Assembly: GCF_018494085.1 (NCBI RefSeq)
Contig: NZ_JABBFP010000001.1
Location: 186,001-250,000 of the forward strand
Direction of reading: 5' to 3'
Source of the DNA: Rosenbergiella collisarenosi
GTDB taxonomy: Bacteria; Pseudomonadota; Gammaproteobacteria; Enterobacterales; Enterobacteriaceae
Length of the DNA stretch: 64,000 bases
Shown here piece after piece: positions 8,145 to 17,266 of this stretch. Within the stretch, counting starts at the first letter, position 1. Every line of letters starts with the position of its first letter. Under the pieces are notes generated by a model. It was not told the origin of the DNA and made no database searches. It saw nothing but the letters and a program-made list of their open reading frames with translations. Both the position numbers and the translations under genes were made by a program.

Positions 8145-9297
8145 TATTCAATCCCTCATCGAGGCCTGCCAACCACCCTGCCTCAATATCATTATTCTTT
8201 AGAGCCTGGTGTAAACCCTGGCGATAAAACGTAGCAAATTTAGGTAAAATGCCAAGCTGTTGATAGCCAAGTAATTGTGGCAACGGCATTGCATTACCTT
8301 TATTTTGCATATCCAGCACTATCAGGCGAGACGCAACTAAATCGAGATCAGCACTTTTCCATTCTGGTTCGTCACCCGCTAATTGCACCATTTTTATCTG
8401 TCCACCTCGGGCACTACGGAAGTGAAATCCAATTAACCCTTGCTTAGCTTCAATGTTAGGTTCAATGCGGTTTTCTTGTTCAGACAAACGAAATGCGATG
8501 GTGCGCGAATAGTTGCCTAAAATGCCATTGATAAATCGCAAATCCCCCACGCCCACCAAACTTTCATCCAGGCCTGCCAGATTTTGCATCAGCTCCTTAG
8601 AAAACCCATCAGAGGCTAAAATTTGTTCGCGACCTTGCTCGGTACGTAAATCTTGTTTGGCGATGCTCACAATTGCGCTAAAGCGCTCAGCCAAAATACT
8701 TGCAAGTACTACACCACTTTGATTCCAGGGGAAAATTTTAGATCGATGGCTTTGCCAAAAAGTTTCTATCACTTGTCTGGTTTTTTCGTACTCTTGTTTA
8801 TGACGGACATTGCGCTCGAGTGGCGCCATATCCCTTGCTAAAAATAACGGCGTATCCAGTAAAATTAAATCGCCAGGCTCATAACTTAAAAGTTTTTTCT
8901 CAACTAACTGATACGCCTGACGAATTTCAATTAAATCAAGTCGTTTACGCTGTGCTTCAAAATCAATATCATCCAGTTCTGATACCGAGTCGCTACCCAC
9001 CGTGCTGACTTTATTGTTATCTATTAGCAAATCTGTGCGTACTGCCGCACTGGCATAAATAAATCCCCCCAGTACCTTGTCTAGGCAGGATTTAGTCGCA
9101 ATACCGGCTACGCGTAAATTAACGATTGTGGGCTTGGGGACCGCTTTTACTAAGCCAGCATCACGGAACAGCGGCGCCACTTGCTCTATATCACGGACCT
9201 GTTTAAGCAAGCGTCCTGAGCTTCCCGGTAAGCGAAGCTGGCTATCGATGGCGAGAGATTGCGCTAAATTCATCGTGTTGTTCTCATTCATGCTCAT
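8134..9297 (-). CDS. NurA-like protein, probable HerA partner
   Basis: The 387-aa protein precedes and overlaps herA, the usual place of NurA. Its N-terminal third (VNLRVAGIATKSCLDKVLGG then an AAV strand, and a later LILLDTPLFLARD) has the strand pattern of the NurA RNase-H-like core, and DLRFINGILG near residue 250 and FHFRSARGG near 290 fit later strands. The first catalytic Asp, normally in a VDGS-like motif, is not evident (GIATKS instead), so the nuclease may be inactive or the family different. Assignment rests on gene order and weak motifs. The start ATG overlaps the previous stop (ATGA). Confidence 0.55.
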   Translation of the reverse strand: MSMNENNTMNLAQSLAIDSQLRLPGSSGRLLKQVRDIEQVAPLFRDAGLVKAVPKPTIVNLRVAGIATKSCLDKVLGGFIYASAAVRTDLLIDNNKVSTVGSDSVSELDDIDFEAQRKRLDLIEIRQAYQLVEKKLLSYEPGDLILLDTPLFLARDMAPLERNVRHKQEYEKTRQVIETFWQSHRSKIFPWNQSGVVLASILAERFSAIVSIAKQDLRTEQGREQILASDGFSKELMQNLAGLDESLVGVGDLRFINGILGNYSRTIAFRLSEQENRIEPNIEAKQGLIGFHFRSARGGQIKMVQLAGDEPEWKSADLDLVASRLIVLDMQNKGNAMPLPQLLGYQQLGILPKFATFYRQGLHQALKNNDIEAGWLAGLDEGLNNGL

Positions 9298-10142
9298 AGC
9301 GTTCCTGTGTTTAGCTGCTCGCTAAGTAATGGGGCATAAGCCCAATATTGCGAGGCATGTAGGCATGTTTTACCGGTGGCTGTTATGCCCGCTTCGTCGA
9401 TAAAATGGTGCTGCCGTAACATCTCACCCCGCTTGACAATATCAAGGCTGCTAACATCAAACATCAGCTTAACCGCATTATGCTCAGACAACGATTGTAA
9501 GCTCATGCCAGTTCCTGCGTAGAGTAGTAGCAATATAACCAGATCGTGCTTATCTGGTGTGTAGTCAGTTGATGGCGCGTTAGGTTCGATGATTCGTTCA
9601 GCAATGCCAGCGTGGTCCACAAACCAATTCAACCAGCTCACCAGGATCTCACTATGATCGAGTAAATTTAGCGACCACAAAGGTAAAGTGGTAAAGGCTA
9701 ATAGCCCACTGTTGCTGTGTTTTCGTATGTAGCGGGTATGCACCACATCGCCAGCCTGGTGTTGGTGGCGATCTGCACTGCCAGTAAAGCCAGCAATAGC
9801 CTGGTCTGTTTCACTAGCTAGCAAAGCGGTTAGCCCCGGTTCTTGCACCCTGAAGACCGCTGGTACTAACTGCCAATCCAGTGGGAAGGACAAGTGCGCT
9901 AATAAGGTAATTTGTTCAGCTTTCAGGTTTATCACCAAAGCGGCACAACCTGCCTGCATAGCCCAGTGATACAGGCGTTGCATAGTGTTAGCGTCAGTCA
10001 ACTCTTCTGCTTGTACTAATAACAAACCGCTGGCTGGCGGCGAGCTTATCCAATCCTTCGTTAAGGGGGTTGCCCCCGCAACGGTTTGCAAAAACCGACC
10101 TTTACGATTACTGGCCAGTGCCGCAGATAAATAAAGACTCAT
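9294..10142 (-). CDS. Uncharacterised protein of the defence operon (282 aa)
   Basis: Family not recognised. I place the start at the ATG at 10142 (MSLYLSAALASNRKG) because AGAGGTGA lies 5 nt before it; an ATG nine codons upstream would overlap the ATPase gene and lacks that spacing. The N-terminal half (to about residue 120) looks like a small alpha/beta domain with strands GLLLVQAEEL and CAALVINLKAEQ. The C-terminal third (about 205-280) resembles a winged-helix domain (DLVILLLLYAGTGMSLQSLSEH, then a basic hairpin-like end). It ends by overlapping the NurA-like gene. It may bridge the large ATPase and the HerA/NurA-like pair, but there is no direct evidence for a function. Confidence 0.7.
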   Translation of the reverse strand: MSLYLSAALASNRKGRFLQTVAGATPLTKDWISSPPASGLLLVQAEELTDANTMQRLYHWAMQAGCAALVINLKAEQITLLAHLSFPLDWQLVPAVFRVQEPGLTALLASETDQAIAGFTGSADRHQHQAGDVVHTRYIRKHSNSGLLAFTTLPLWSLNLLDHSEILVSWLNWFVDHAGIAERIIEPNAPSTDYTPDKHDLVILLLLYAGTGMSLQSLSEHNAVKLMFDVSSLDIVKRGEMLRQHHFIDEAGITATGKTCLHASQYWAYAPLLSEQLNTGTL

Positions 10143-10152
10143 CGCGTCACCT

Positions 10153-13100
10153 CTATAAACCAGTGGCAAAGGTTAGGCGCATTTTTACAATACCTTTGTC
10201 TACAAGTCCTTTTTGTTGCTCAGGTGTTAACGCGGGTTCTTTATTTTGGCTCAAAGCTTGATAAATCGGTTGCCAATCCGCCAGTGTTAAACCTGTATCT
10301 TTTAATATTTGCTCACCTTGACTCTGCCATTTTGTTTGGGTACTTTCACACACCAGTTGAAGTTCACTGACACCCAAATTGCTCACATCCCTCAGAGTCA
10401 ACGCGGCAGGTTCAGCTTGCTTTTGAGAAGCCAATAGCGGTTTTAATAACGGCAACCAGCTGTTTACCTGCTCGATGGAGTTGCGTCTTACTTGGTTTAG
10501 ACGCTCTTCAATTTTAAGTAGCTGGCCTTGAATCGGTGCAAGTTGACCGCGCGCCGGTTTTAAAAGCTCTTCTGGTAAGTCCCGTAACGATGAAAACTGC
10601 CCATTGCGCAAACTGTTTTGCAGACTTTGACGCTTGCTCTCGGCATCGTTGGGGAGATCGGCAATAGCGTCTTCAATGAGCTGTAATTTCATTACCAGTT
10701 TTGGTAGCTCTGCAATGTCATCAGCGTACTCATACTCAGCCGTTGCGCTATTAAGCCATTTTTGCAGTTGTTGGGCGCATAGGTTTTGCTCTGCGAGGTT
10801 ATTAACCAGCTTCCCAAATCGTTCTTTGCAGTTGCGGTAGCTAGACAAAATATGTCCCTGAATCTCCGCTATCGGCAGCTGTTGCTCACTGTGCAGGTTT
10901 ACACCCACTTCTTGCGCTAAGGCTGAAAGCTTGTCTTGCGCTTTGCCTAAGTCGAGTTTACGCAGGTAATGCAGTAAGGTATCGCTGTCTGCTTGCTGCT
11001 CTTTTTGTCCGGTGGCACTGCTGGTATCATCTTTTAACGCGCCGTCTAAAATATGGCCGATGGTGCGCAGCGTGTTGGTGTACAGACGTTTCGGGAAATT
11101 CGTCAGTGGGGCACACTCTGTTTCAACATCTATGATTAGATCAGCGAGTCGGTTGTTGATACGCTCAGCGCTGCGCTCAACAAATTCGGCAAATAAACAG
11201 GCCTGTTCAATCCGTTGATAAAGCGAGGTCGTTTTGTCTTCTAAGCTAAGAATATGGGCATCTTTTAGCATGGGCTTGGAACTATTAAGCGGTTTAACCT
11301 TTGCTACTCGCTCCAGCACTTCAGCACGCTTAAGGATAAGCCCTGCCAGTACTTGCGTGTCGTCGGTCTCGGCCATATCAGCCAATTGTTCTTCTTGCTG
11401 TTTGAGCTCGTTAAAGAGTGATTGCGCTTTTCCCAGCTGTTCTTTAGCTTCCACGGTGACAAAACCTAGCTTATTTGTACCCAGAGGCGCGAACATTTCA
11501 TTAATGCGTGCATAACCGTAGACGCGGCTCATGACTTCCACATTAGCAGCGTAGCTGCCCATATCGTTACCACTGAACCAGTTTTGTGCTTCACTTATGG
11601 CATTTTCTAACCGCGAACGGGGGTAGTATTTCCAAATCGCCTGTTTTTCGGTTGGGTTGGTTAACGTGAGTAAGTTCAGTTGGCCACACCACCACATCCA
11701 GTCATTAAACACACCTTTGGCGGTAATGCTCGTTCCAGCAACATAGCCAAAATAAAACTGCTCCTTAAAGTCTTCGAATGCCCACTTGTGTTTTTTATTA
11801 GGATGAGCAATACGGGGTAAAAATAGTGGGATCTGCGCCTGGCTTCGCTGCACATTATTAAGTTCAGTAAATAGCCCGGCATGTTCATCGGCCGTGTAGC
11901 CTTTGGCAATATAGCTACCCGGTACTTTAAGTTTATCCAACAAGCTGCTCAGCTCATTCACTGGCACGCTGTGTTGCTGCTGTAAATCGAGAATGTCGTT
12001 TAGCTCAGGGTGAGCAATGGCCAGCTGATACCAGCCTTTAAACAACAGGTCGCGGTCATTCGGTGATAACTTACCCTCTACCTTTAATGGCCAGGCAATT
12101 AACCCGCGCTGCTGCAAGCGCTGGCGCCACTTATGAATAGCATCCGTGGCAAAGGTCGTCAGGGCATGCAGCTTGTTTTTGAATTTCGCGGTAAAGCTGT
12201 CGGCCGTTAAATTCACACCGTGCAACTGGCATGCTGCCAAACTTAAGCCAATACGCTCCAACTGGTCTGCTTCGCTTGGGTTGACATAATGTAGCAATAT
12301 CGCATCACGCAACGCATTGCTTTCATCCAGCCGGCTGTATTGCTCCATAAGATGTGCAGATGCGGTTAACGCTAATACCGGCATGCGACCATTTTGGCGG
12401 CTGTGGTTTGCCGCAAAGGTGTGAAGATTGTTTAGCTCGGTTAGGTTGCTGACCCAGGCAAACAAAGCCTTACCTTCTGGGTGAAGCTTAAACCCATCAA
12501 GGGTAAGTAAACCTCCTTGGCGGCCACGGGGTTCGGTTAAAATGGCCAGAGGTGCATCGTCGCTGCCCGCTTTATTACTCAGCAAGTTTTCATCATAGGT
12601 CCAGTTGTTATCCAGTAATCTCACAAAGCCCGTTACACGGGCTAATGCCTTGATGAGCGGCTTCTGGCTACTTTGTTTGCTTAGTTCACTCATCGCCTGT
12701 TCATGAGCATCGCCCATGGCGGGATCTTTAAAAATCAGCGAGTTTTGTTGGGCATTGCGATAGCGCAAATCCAGGCGCAATAACATCGCCACACTGGGGC
12801 CAATGTGCGTTGCTTCGCTGGCGTCCAGTTCGGTAGTTTCACCCACCAACTTGTGCCATAAGGCATCGGCAGCAAATTCAATCGCAGGGTGGTCATACAG
12901 CAAGCTGAGTAAGTATTTAAACTCACCTTTTGACAGAGGCAGTAACGCTGCGCTTTTATCGCTGCTTGCGGCTTGTTCTTTAATCGAAAAAGTCCGCAGG
13001 TTATCCAGCAAAGTCTCTAAGCTCAGCGCTTGATCTACTGCAGGGTAGTACCATTCATCTTTATCGCGGCGGAATTTGGCTTGCTCCAGGGCTTGTCGGC

Positions 13101-14439
13101 ATTGTAGGCGGTCAATGCTCAGTTTGTGGTAATGAGCGGCGATGGGTTCCAGATCTTCGTTTTTCAGCGCTAGCAATTCAGCGGCATGGCCCACTTCAGT
13201 TAAGCGCATGGGTAATTGGCCGTAGAGCAAACTACGGCATTCGATCAATAGTGCCTGGTCGCGGGTTTGAATGCCTTCTATCGCACCTTTATCCAGCACA
13301 TGCCTGGCCACGCGACCAGAACCTGCCAGTACAGCTTCAAATAAATCGCCGACATCCTTGATAGTACGGCCTGCTTGTTGGTATTGACTCAGCACCGCAT
13401 CCACATTCGCCATGATCACGTTAAACCAACCGAAGTTGGCACCACTCATCGCGTAAGCGGCTTCCACTAAACCAGCAGGGTAATTAAAACCCAGCTTGCC
13501 GTCTTTTAACAGGCTTGCCACATAGTCTGATACATCGGCAAAGGCATTGTGCTCAAGTTCCACTAACTCAAAGCGGCGTGCGACCGATTGAATTTCGCGC
13601 AATTGCTGGCCAAGCAGTGGTGAACAAAGTGCAACATAGCGCAACCATGGAAGTTTACGGCGAGGGTCTTCCTCTTTAATGGCTTTACCAATCAGGCGAA
13701 TGGCTTGGCCATCGAGGCGTTTATCTTGTTCATCCTCCAGGCCAAAGGTGGCGGCTTCTGCAACGGTTTCCAGCTCATCCAGCACCACCAACATATACTG
13801 CACACCAAAGCGCTTTAATTCTTGATAGGCGGCTTGCACCAAACCGACTACCAGCCTTTGGTCAGTGTAGAGGTCTTCTTCGCTGTGGTTGGCGTTCAGC
13901 TGTAGGGCATCTGCTAACCGTTTAGCTTTAAAGCCCAATGGCATTAAGCGTTCATAGGCTTGTTTGGCAATTTCACTTTGAATCGATCCATCAAAGGTTT
14001 GGGTAGCCAGGGGTAATAGCGCTTGATATAAACCAAAAGCAAACCAGTTATCCGAGTTTTGATAATCTGATGCGACTTGCGAGTAGCGAATATAGAGCGC
14101 CAGGTATTTGTCTTGCGTATTGCGATTAAACAGTTGCTTATTGTACAGTTGGCCTTGTTCGTCGCGGACAAACCAGCCCCTGGAACAGTCGTTAATTTGT
14201 GCGACCAATTCATGGCCTAAACGTGATTTACCCCGGCCCCATTCGGCTTCGATGGCAAACACATGGGCAAATCGATCATCATCGTGATCCACCGTATGCA
14301 AAAAGGTTTGAAAGCGTTTAAAAAATCGGCTCTGGCCCACTAACGGGTCGCGAGGTGGGTAATCGGATACGCCCGTCGCCGCCCAGCGATGTTGTTTTGC
14401 CAGGCTATCAACCATTTGTTCGTTTAATTCAAAACTCAT
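10153..14439 (-). CDS. Giant P-loop ATPase (1,428 aa), BrxC/PglY-like in role
   Basis: The product has a P-loop NTPase domain at its N-terminus: Walker A AEWGRGKSRLG at residues 65-75 and Walker B LVVLDELE at 216-223, followed by sensor-like helices. More than 1,000 residues of helical sequence follow, with coiled-coil stretches around 1000-1350. Size and layout resemble the large ATPases of BREX (BrxC/PglY) and MADS-like systems. The start is the ATG at 14439, overlapping the upstream stop by one base (TGATG); a GTG one codon earlier is also in frame. In such systems the protein is thought to be the mechanical or switching core; this is inference. It is by far the largest gene in the window. 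Confidence 0.82.
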   Translation of the reverse strand: MSFELNEQMVDSLAKQHRWAATGVSDYPPRDPLVGQSRFFKRFQTFLHTVDHDDDRFAHVFAIEAEWGRGKSRLGHELVAQINDCSRGWFVRDEQGQLYNKQLFNRNTQDKYLALYIRYSQVASDYQNSDNWFAFGLYQALLPLATQTFDGSIQSEIAKQAYERLMPLGFKAKRLADALQLNANHSEEDLYTDQRLVVGLVQAAYQELKRFGVQYMLVVLDELETVAEAATFGLEDEQDKRLDGQAIRLIGKAIKEEDPRRKLPWLRYVALCSPLLGQQLREIQSVARRFELVELEHNAFADVSDYVASLLKDGKLGFNYPAGLVEAAYAMSGANFGWFNVIMANVDAVLSQYQQAGRTIKDVGDLFEAVLAGSGRVARHVLDKGAIEGIQTRDQALLIECRSLLYGQLPMRLTEVGHAAELLALKNEDLEPIAAHYHKLSIDRLQCRQALEQAKFRRDKDEWYYPAVDQALSLETLLDNLRTFSIKEQAASSDKSAALLPLSKGEFKYLLSLLYDHPAIEFAADALWHKLVGETTELDASEATHIGPSVAMLLRLDLRYRNAQQNSLIFKDPAMGDAHEQAMSELSKQSSQKPLIKALARVTGFVRLLDNNWTYDENLLSNKAGSDDAPLAILTEPRGRQGGLLTLDGFKLHPEGKALFAWVSNLTELNNLHTFAANHSRQNGRMPVLALTASAHLMEQYSRLDESNALRDAILLHYVNPSEADQLERIGLSLAACQLHGVNLTADSFTAKFKNKLHALTTFATDAIHKWRQRLQQRGLIAWPLKVEGKLSPNDRDLLFKGWYQLAIAHPELNDILDLQQQHSVPVNELSSLLDKLKVPGSYIAKGYTADEHAGLFTELNNVQRSQAQIPLFLPRIAHPNKKHKWAFEDFKEQFYFGYVAGTSITAKGVFNDWMWWCGQLNLLTLTNPTEKQAIWKYYPRSRLENAISEAQNWFSGNDMGSYAANVEVMSRVYGYARINEMFAPLGTNKLGFVTVEAKEQLGKAQSLFNELKQQEEQLADMAETDDTQVLAGLILKRAEVLERVAKVKPLNSSKPMLKDAHILSLEDKTTSLYQRIEQACLFAEFVERSAERINNRLADLIIDVETECAPLTNFPKRLYTNTLRTIGHILDGALKDDTSSATGQKEQQADSDTLLHYLRKLDLGKAQDKLSALAQEVGVNLHSEQQLPIAEIQGHILSSYRNCKERFGKLVNNLAEQNLCAQQLQKWLNSATAEYEYADDIAELPKLVMKLQLIEDAIADLPNDAESKRQSLQNSLRNGQFSSLRDLPEELLKPARGQLAPIQGQLLKIEERLNQVRRNSIEQVNSWLPLLKPLLASQKQAEPAALTLRDVSNLGVSELQLVCESTQTKWQSQGEQILKDTGLTLADWQPIYQALSQNKEPALTPEQQKGLVDKGIVKMRLTFATGL

Positions 14440-15737
14440 CACGCAGATCCTTGAAGGTTCATTCTATTGGAGGCGCGTTTTTTATTGGCATAGCAGTGTT
14501 GCGCCAGTTGCTTAATGGCCCGTTGTAACGTTTGGCTTTTGTAGCCAAATAGCGGTGCTAACGGCAAACTATAACAGGCATCACTGAAGCTTGTGTGAAT
14601 TCGATAGTGACCGGATTCGCCACGACCCGCCTCGGTAAATTGCCAGATTTTTTGTGCCAGCAATTCGGCAATGAATGCGCTCAGAACGCGGTTAAGGTGG
14701 TTGATGCTTTCCGCGTTCGCATCGAGTGCCGGATAAAGAGTGATATTGATCTCATTGAGCAGCAGCATAAGGAACTCAGCCAAACTCCCCAGACTCACCT
14801 CATCACCGTCAATGCCTTGTACCGCCACATTGACTTGGCTGGGGGCAAAGGCATTTTGCCCGACGGGTAAGGCGAGTAATAAGCCACCACGTTGCTCGGC
14901 AGCCCAGGCATCTTGCACAAAGATAATAAGACTGAGTAAAAATAACCAGGGCCGTTGGGCGAATAGCTCGGTAAGCGGCACATTGTCATAACCTAAGCGG
15001 GAGACCAATAACCAATCGGCATTAGGTTTGAGGTCATGTTCATCAAGCAAGGTATTAGGGAGTGCTAATAAACGCCCACTACACCAATTGTTTGCAAGTT
15101 GTTTTGCGGTTAAATCCACCACTTGTATCGGTGCCGGTGGTTCATTTTGTTCGCTTAGGGTAAACAAGGTATGGCTGGTACGCAAAATACGGTATAGAGA
15201 GGGAATGGCAGCGTTGTCGTTTAAGCTATGGCCGAGTAAATCGCGTTCGGTTTGTACCAGAGGGCTGGCAATGATTTGCGGCGCGGTGATAGTGCTTTCC
15301 AATTGTGCTAATACCCATTCACTGGCATTGCCCAGTTGTTGAATTAGCTTAATCAACACCATTGGGTCATTCATCGCGCCTGCTTCCTGGCAGCGAGCGG
15401 CGGCTAAATTTATCCAATGTTGGCGAACGTCTGGGTTTAAGCCTAACAACGCTAATTGCCATTCACCTGACTGGCCTAAATCGTTAAAGGCATCAAGCAA
15501 TGGCGCAGTGAGGCTATAGGCGCTAACGATATCAGTTTCAGCGTCGTTCTTTGTCGGCTGTATTATTGGTTGTAACAGTGACCTAAGGGCAGGCACAGCC
15601 TCCAATAATAACGCTGCTTTGTCGGCGATCAAACCACCTTGTTGCCAAAGCTGCAGGCAGAGGTTAAGTACCGCTTCGCTATTCAACGTGTCGTTATTTT
15701 GCCTGGTTGTATTGCTGTCCATGCCACTTATCACCAT
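14439..15737 (-). CDS. Uncharacterised protein between HsdS and the giant ATPase (432 aa)
   Basis: Family not recognised. The protein is soluble and mostly helical, with one hydrophobic core segment (PWLFLLSLIIFVQDAWAA, about residues 268-285) that looks buried rather than membrane-spanning, followed by GGLLLALPVGQNAF. It begins 2 bp after the hsdS stop, with GAAGAG 6 nt before the ATG, and its own stop is coupled to the giant ATPase by TGATG. That places it as a constant subunit linking the methylase module to the ATPase module. No nuclease, helicase or phosphatase motif was seen; in particular it is not PglZ. Confidence 0.72.
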   Translation of the reverse strand: MVISGMDSNTTRQNNDTLNSEAVLNLCLQLWQQGGLIADKAALLLEAVPALRSLLQPIIQPTKNDAETDIVSAYSLTAPLLDAFNDLGQSGEWQLALLGLNPDVRQHWINLAAARCQEAGAMNDPMVLIKLIQQLGNASEWVLAQLESTITAPQIIASPLVQTERDLLGHSLNDNAAIPSLYRILRTSHTLFTLSEQNEPPAPIQVVDLTAKQLANNWCSGRLLALPNTLLDEHDLKPNADWLLVSRLGYDNVPLTELFAQRPWLFLLSLIIFVQDAWAAEQRGGLLLALPVGQNAFAPSQVNVAVQGIDGDEVSLGSLAEFLMLLLNEINITLYPALDANAESINHLNRVLSAFIAELLAQKIWQFTEAGRGESGHYRIHTSFSDACYSLPLAPLFGYKSQTLQRAIKQLAQHCYANKKRASNRMNLQGSA

Positions 15738-15739
15738 CT

Positions 15740-17266
15740 TTACTCTTCTGCCTCAGCCTGTGCTGCATCTTCCAGCAAACTGTACAACTCATCTATATCG
15801 CTAAATAGCGGTGTCGTGCCTTCAATAGCGTAACCTTTAGCGCTCAACTTGCTTAAAATCGCCAAGTCTAAGCTGTTATCGCCATCTTCCAGGGCTTGCT
15901 GGGCTCTGATCAATTGCTGCTCGGTCAGTTGGCCTTCGATTAATGACTCAACTAGGGTTTTGGCACTTCGCGTAAGTGCAAAAGCAATTTTTTTGGCCAG
16001 ATTAATATTAATTAAGTTTTTTGCTAAGAATTCTTCAATATCATTCTTGAGCCTAATAATAGGAAGTTCATGGAGACTCGCGAGGTCCAAATAGCTGATA
16101 ATGTTATTGACCGAAACTCGCTCACAATATAATTCTTTGATTGTCGAGGAAAGGAAATAAGCCAAATAGGCATTATCAATGCCCTTGGGCGTGAACCTGA
16201 ATATACTACCATTAATATAGGTGCCAGCCAGGTGGGATTCTGCGAGTTCGCAAGTGGAGATCGCGCCTTTAATCTCCATTAGAATATCGCCTTTAGAAAC
16301 TTTTGCCTTATCGGCAACCTCTTCTTCGGGTACGTAATTAAAGCATGTAGGATCTATGTTTGCATTTTTCAGATCTGTGGCACGAATAAATCTAACGTTA
16401 CCTTTCCCGTAAGAGTTGCTTGAAGGTAAAACGCCATAAGATCCGCTTTCGATAAATTGCTTTAAGGGTTCAGAATTACTCTTGAACCAAAATTCATTAA
16501 ACAAACTGAATTTTTCATCATAAAATGCCGGATCGAGGCGATCTTCTAGTTTTGCTCTAACGATTTTTGTGGATTTTTTTTCTTTGTAGCCTAGCTCAGC
16601 TAGAGCATTAGCAAACATAAACGATGATACTTGCTCAAGCCGCTTCGCCCAAGTGCGCAGTTGCTCGGCTTGTCGAACTTTATCCCCGATGTATTTTTGA
16701 ACAAACTCAGACACTTTCGGAATAGGTAAACGTGGAACATCTAACAAGCTCACACCAGGAATGATAGTCCCCCGGCCTAGTCGCTTAAAAGCCTTTTGTC
16801 CTTGGTCACAGTTCAAGTAGCTAACGAGATAGTAAGGATCGCTAGAGGCCTTCATTTTCAGGTATATGACTTCTGAAGAGCAGTTCGCTTCGTTAACTTC
16901 AGATGAAACTACGCACGCATTTCCCATATCTCCTTTTCTAATAATTAAAACATCTTTTGGTCTTATCGTTGATTTTGTAAGCTCATTTTTATGAGAATCG
17001 AGAGATATCCGTTGGCATCCATCTAAATCAATATTGAAGCTTTTAATTACCTTTCCCGAAATATATGGAATACTATCAGCAGATTCAGAGTAATACCGTT
17101 CGACTGCAGATGTGTTTCCAATACCACTCGCTTCATAAAGTGACTGGAGTTCCACCCAGCCTTTGGACTTTATCAGTTTGTCATTTTCTACTAGACGCGG
17201 TTGATAAAAGTTAGGATCAAGTCTTTCCACAAGAATTGAGCTGTTTGTTCGAAAAAATTTGTCCAT
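15740..17266 (-). CDS. HsdS-type DNA specificity subunit
   Basis: The 508-aa protein has the two-TRD layout of type I specificity subunits. A first target-recognition domain (about 1-190, with YISGKVIKSFNID and IRKGDMGNAC) is followed by a conserved helix (KVRQAEQLRTWAKRLEQVSSF). A second TRD (about 235-420, with VRFIRATDLKNANIDP and SKGDILMEIKGAI) is followed by a second spacer helix. It should direct the methylase to a bipartite sequence that cannot be deduced here. The ATG at 17266 overlaps the hsdM stop by one base (TGATG). Unlike ordinary type I systems, no HsdR motor nuclease is present anywhere in the window. Confidence 0.88.
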   Translation of the reverse strand: MDKFFRTNSSILVERLDPNFYQPRLVENDKLIKSKGWVELQSLYEASGIGNTSAVERYYSESADSIPYISGKVIKSFNIDLDGCQRISLDSHKNELTKSTIRPKDVLIIRKGDMGNACVVSSEVNEANCSSEVIYLKMKASSDPYYLVSYLNCDQGQKAFKRLGRGTIIPGVSLLDVPRLPIPKVSEFVQKYIGDKVRQAEQLRTWAKRLEQVSSFMFANALAELGYKEKKSTKIVRAKLEDRLDPAFYDEKFSLFNEFWFKSNSEPLKQFIESGSYGVLPSSNSYGKGNVRFIRATDLKNANIDPTCFNYVPEEEVADKAKVSKGDILMEIKGAISTCELAESHLAGTYINGSIFRFTPKGIDNAYLAYFLSSTIKELYCERVSVNNIISYLDLASLHELPIIRLKNDIEEFLAKNLININLAKKIAFALTRSAKTLVESLIEGQLTEQQLIRAQQALEDGDNSLDLAILSKLSAKGYAIEGTTPLFSDIDELYSLLEDAAQAEAEE

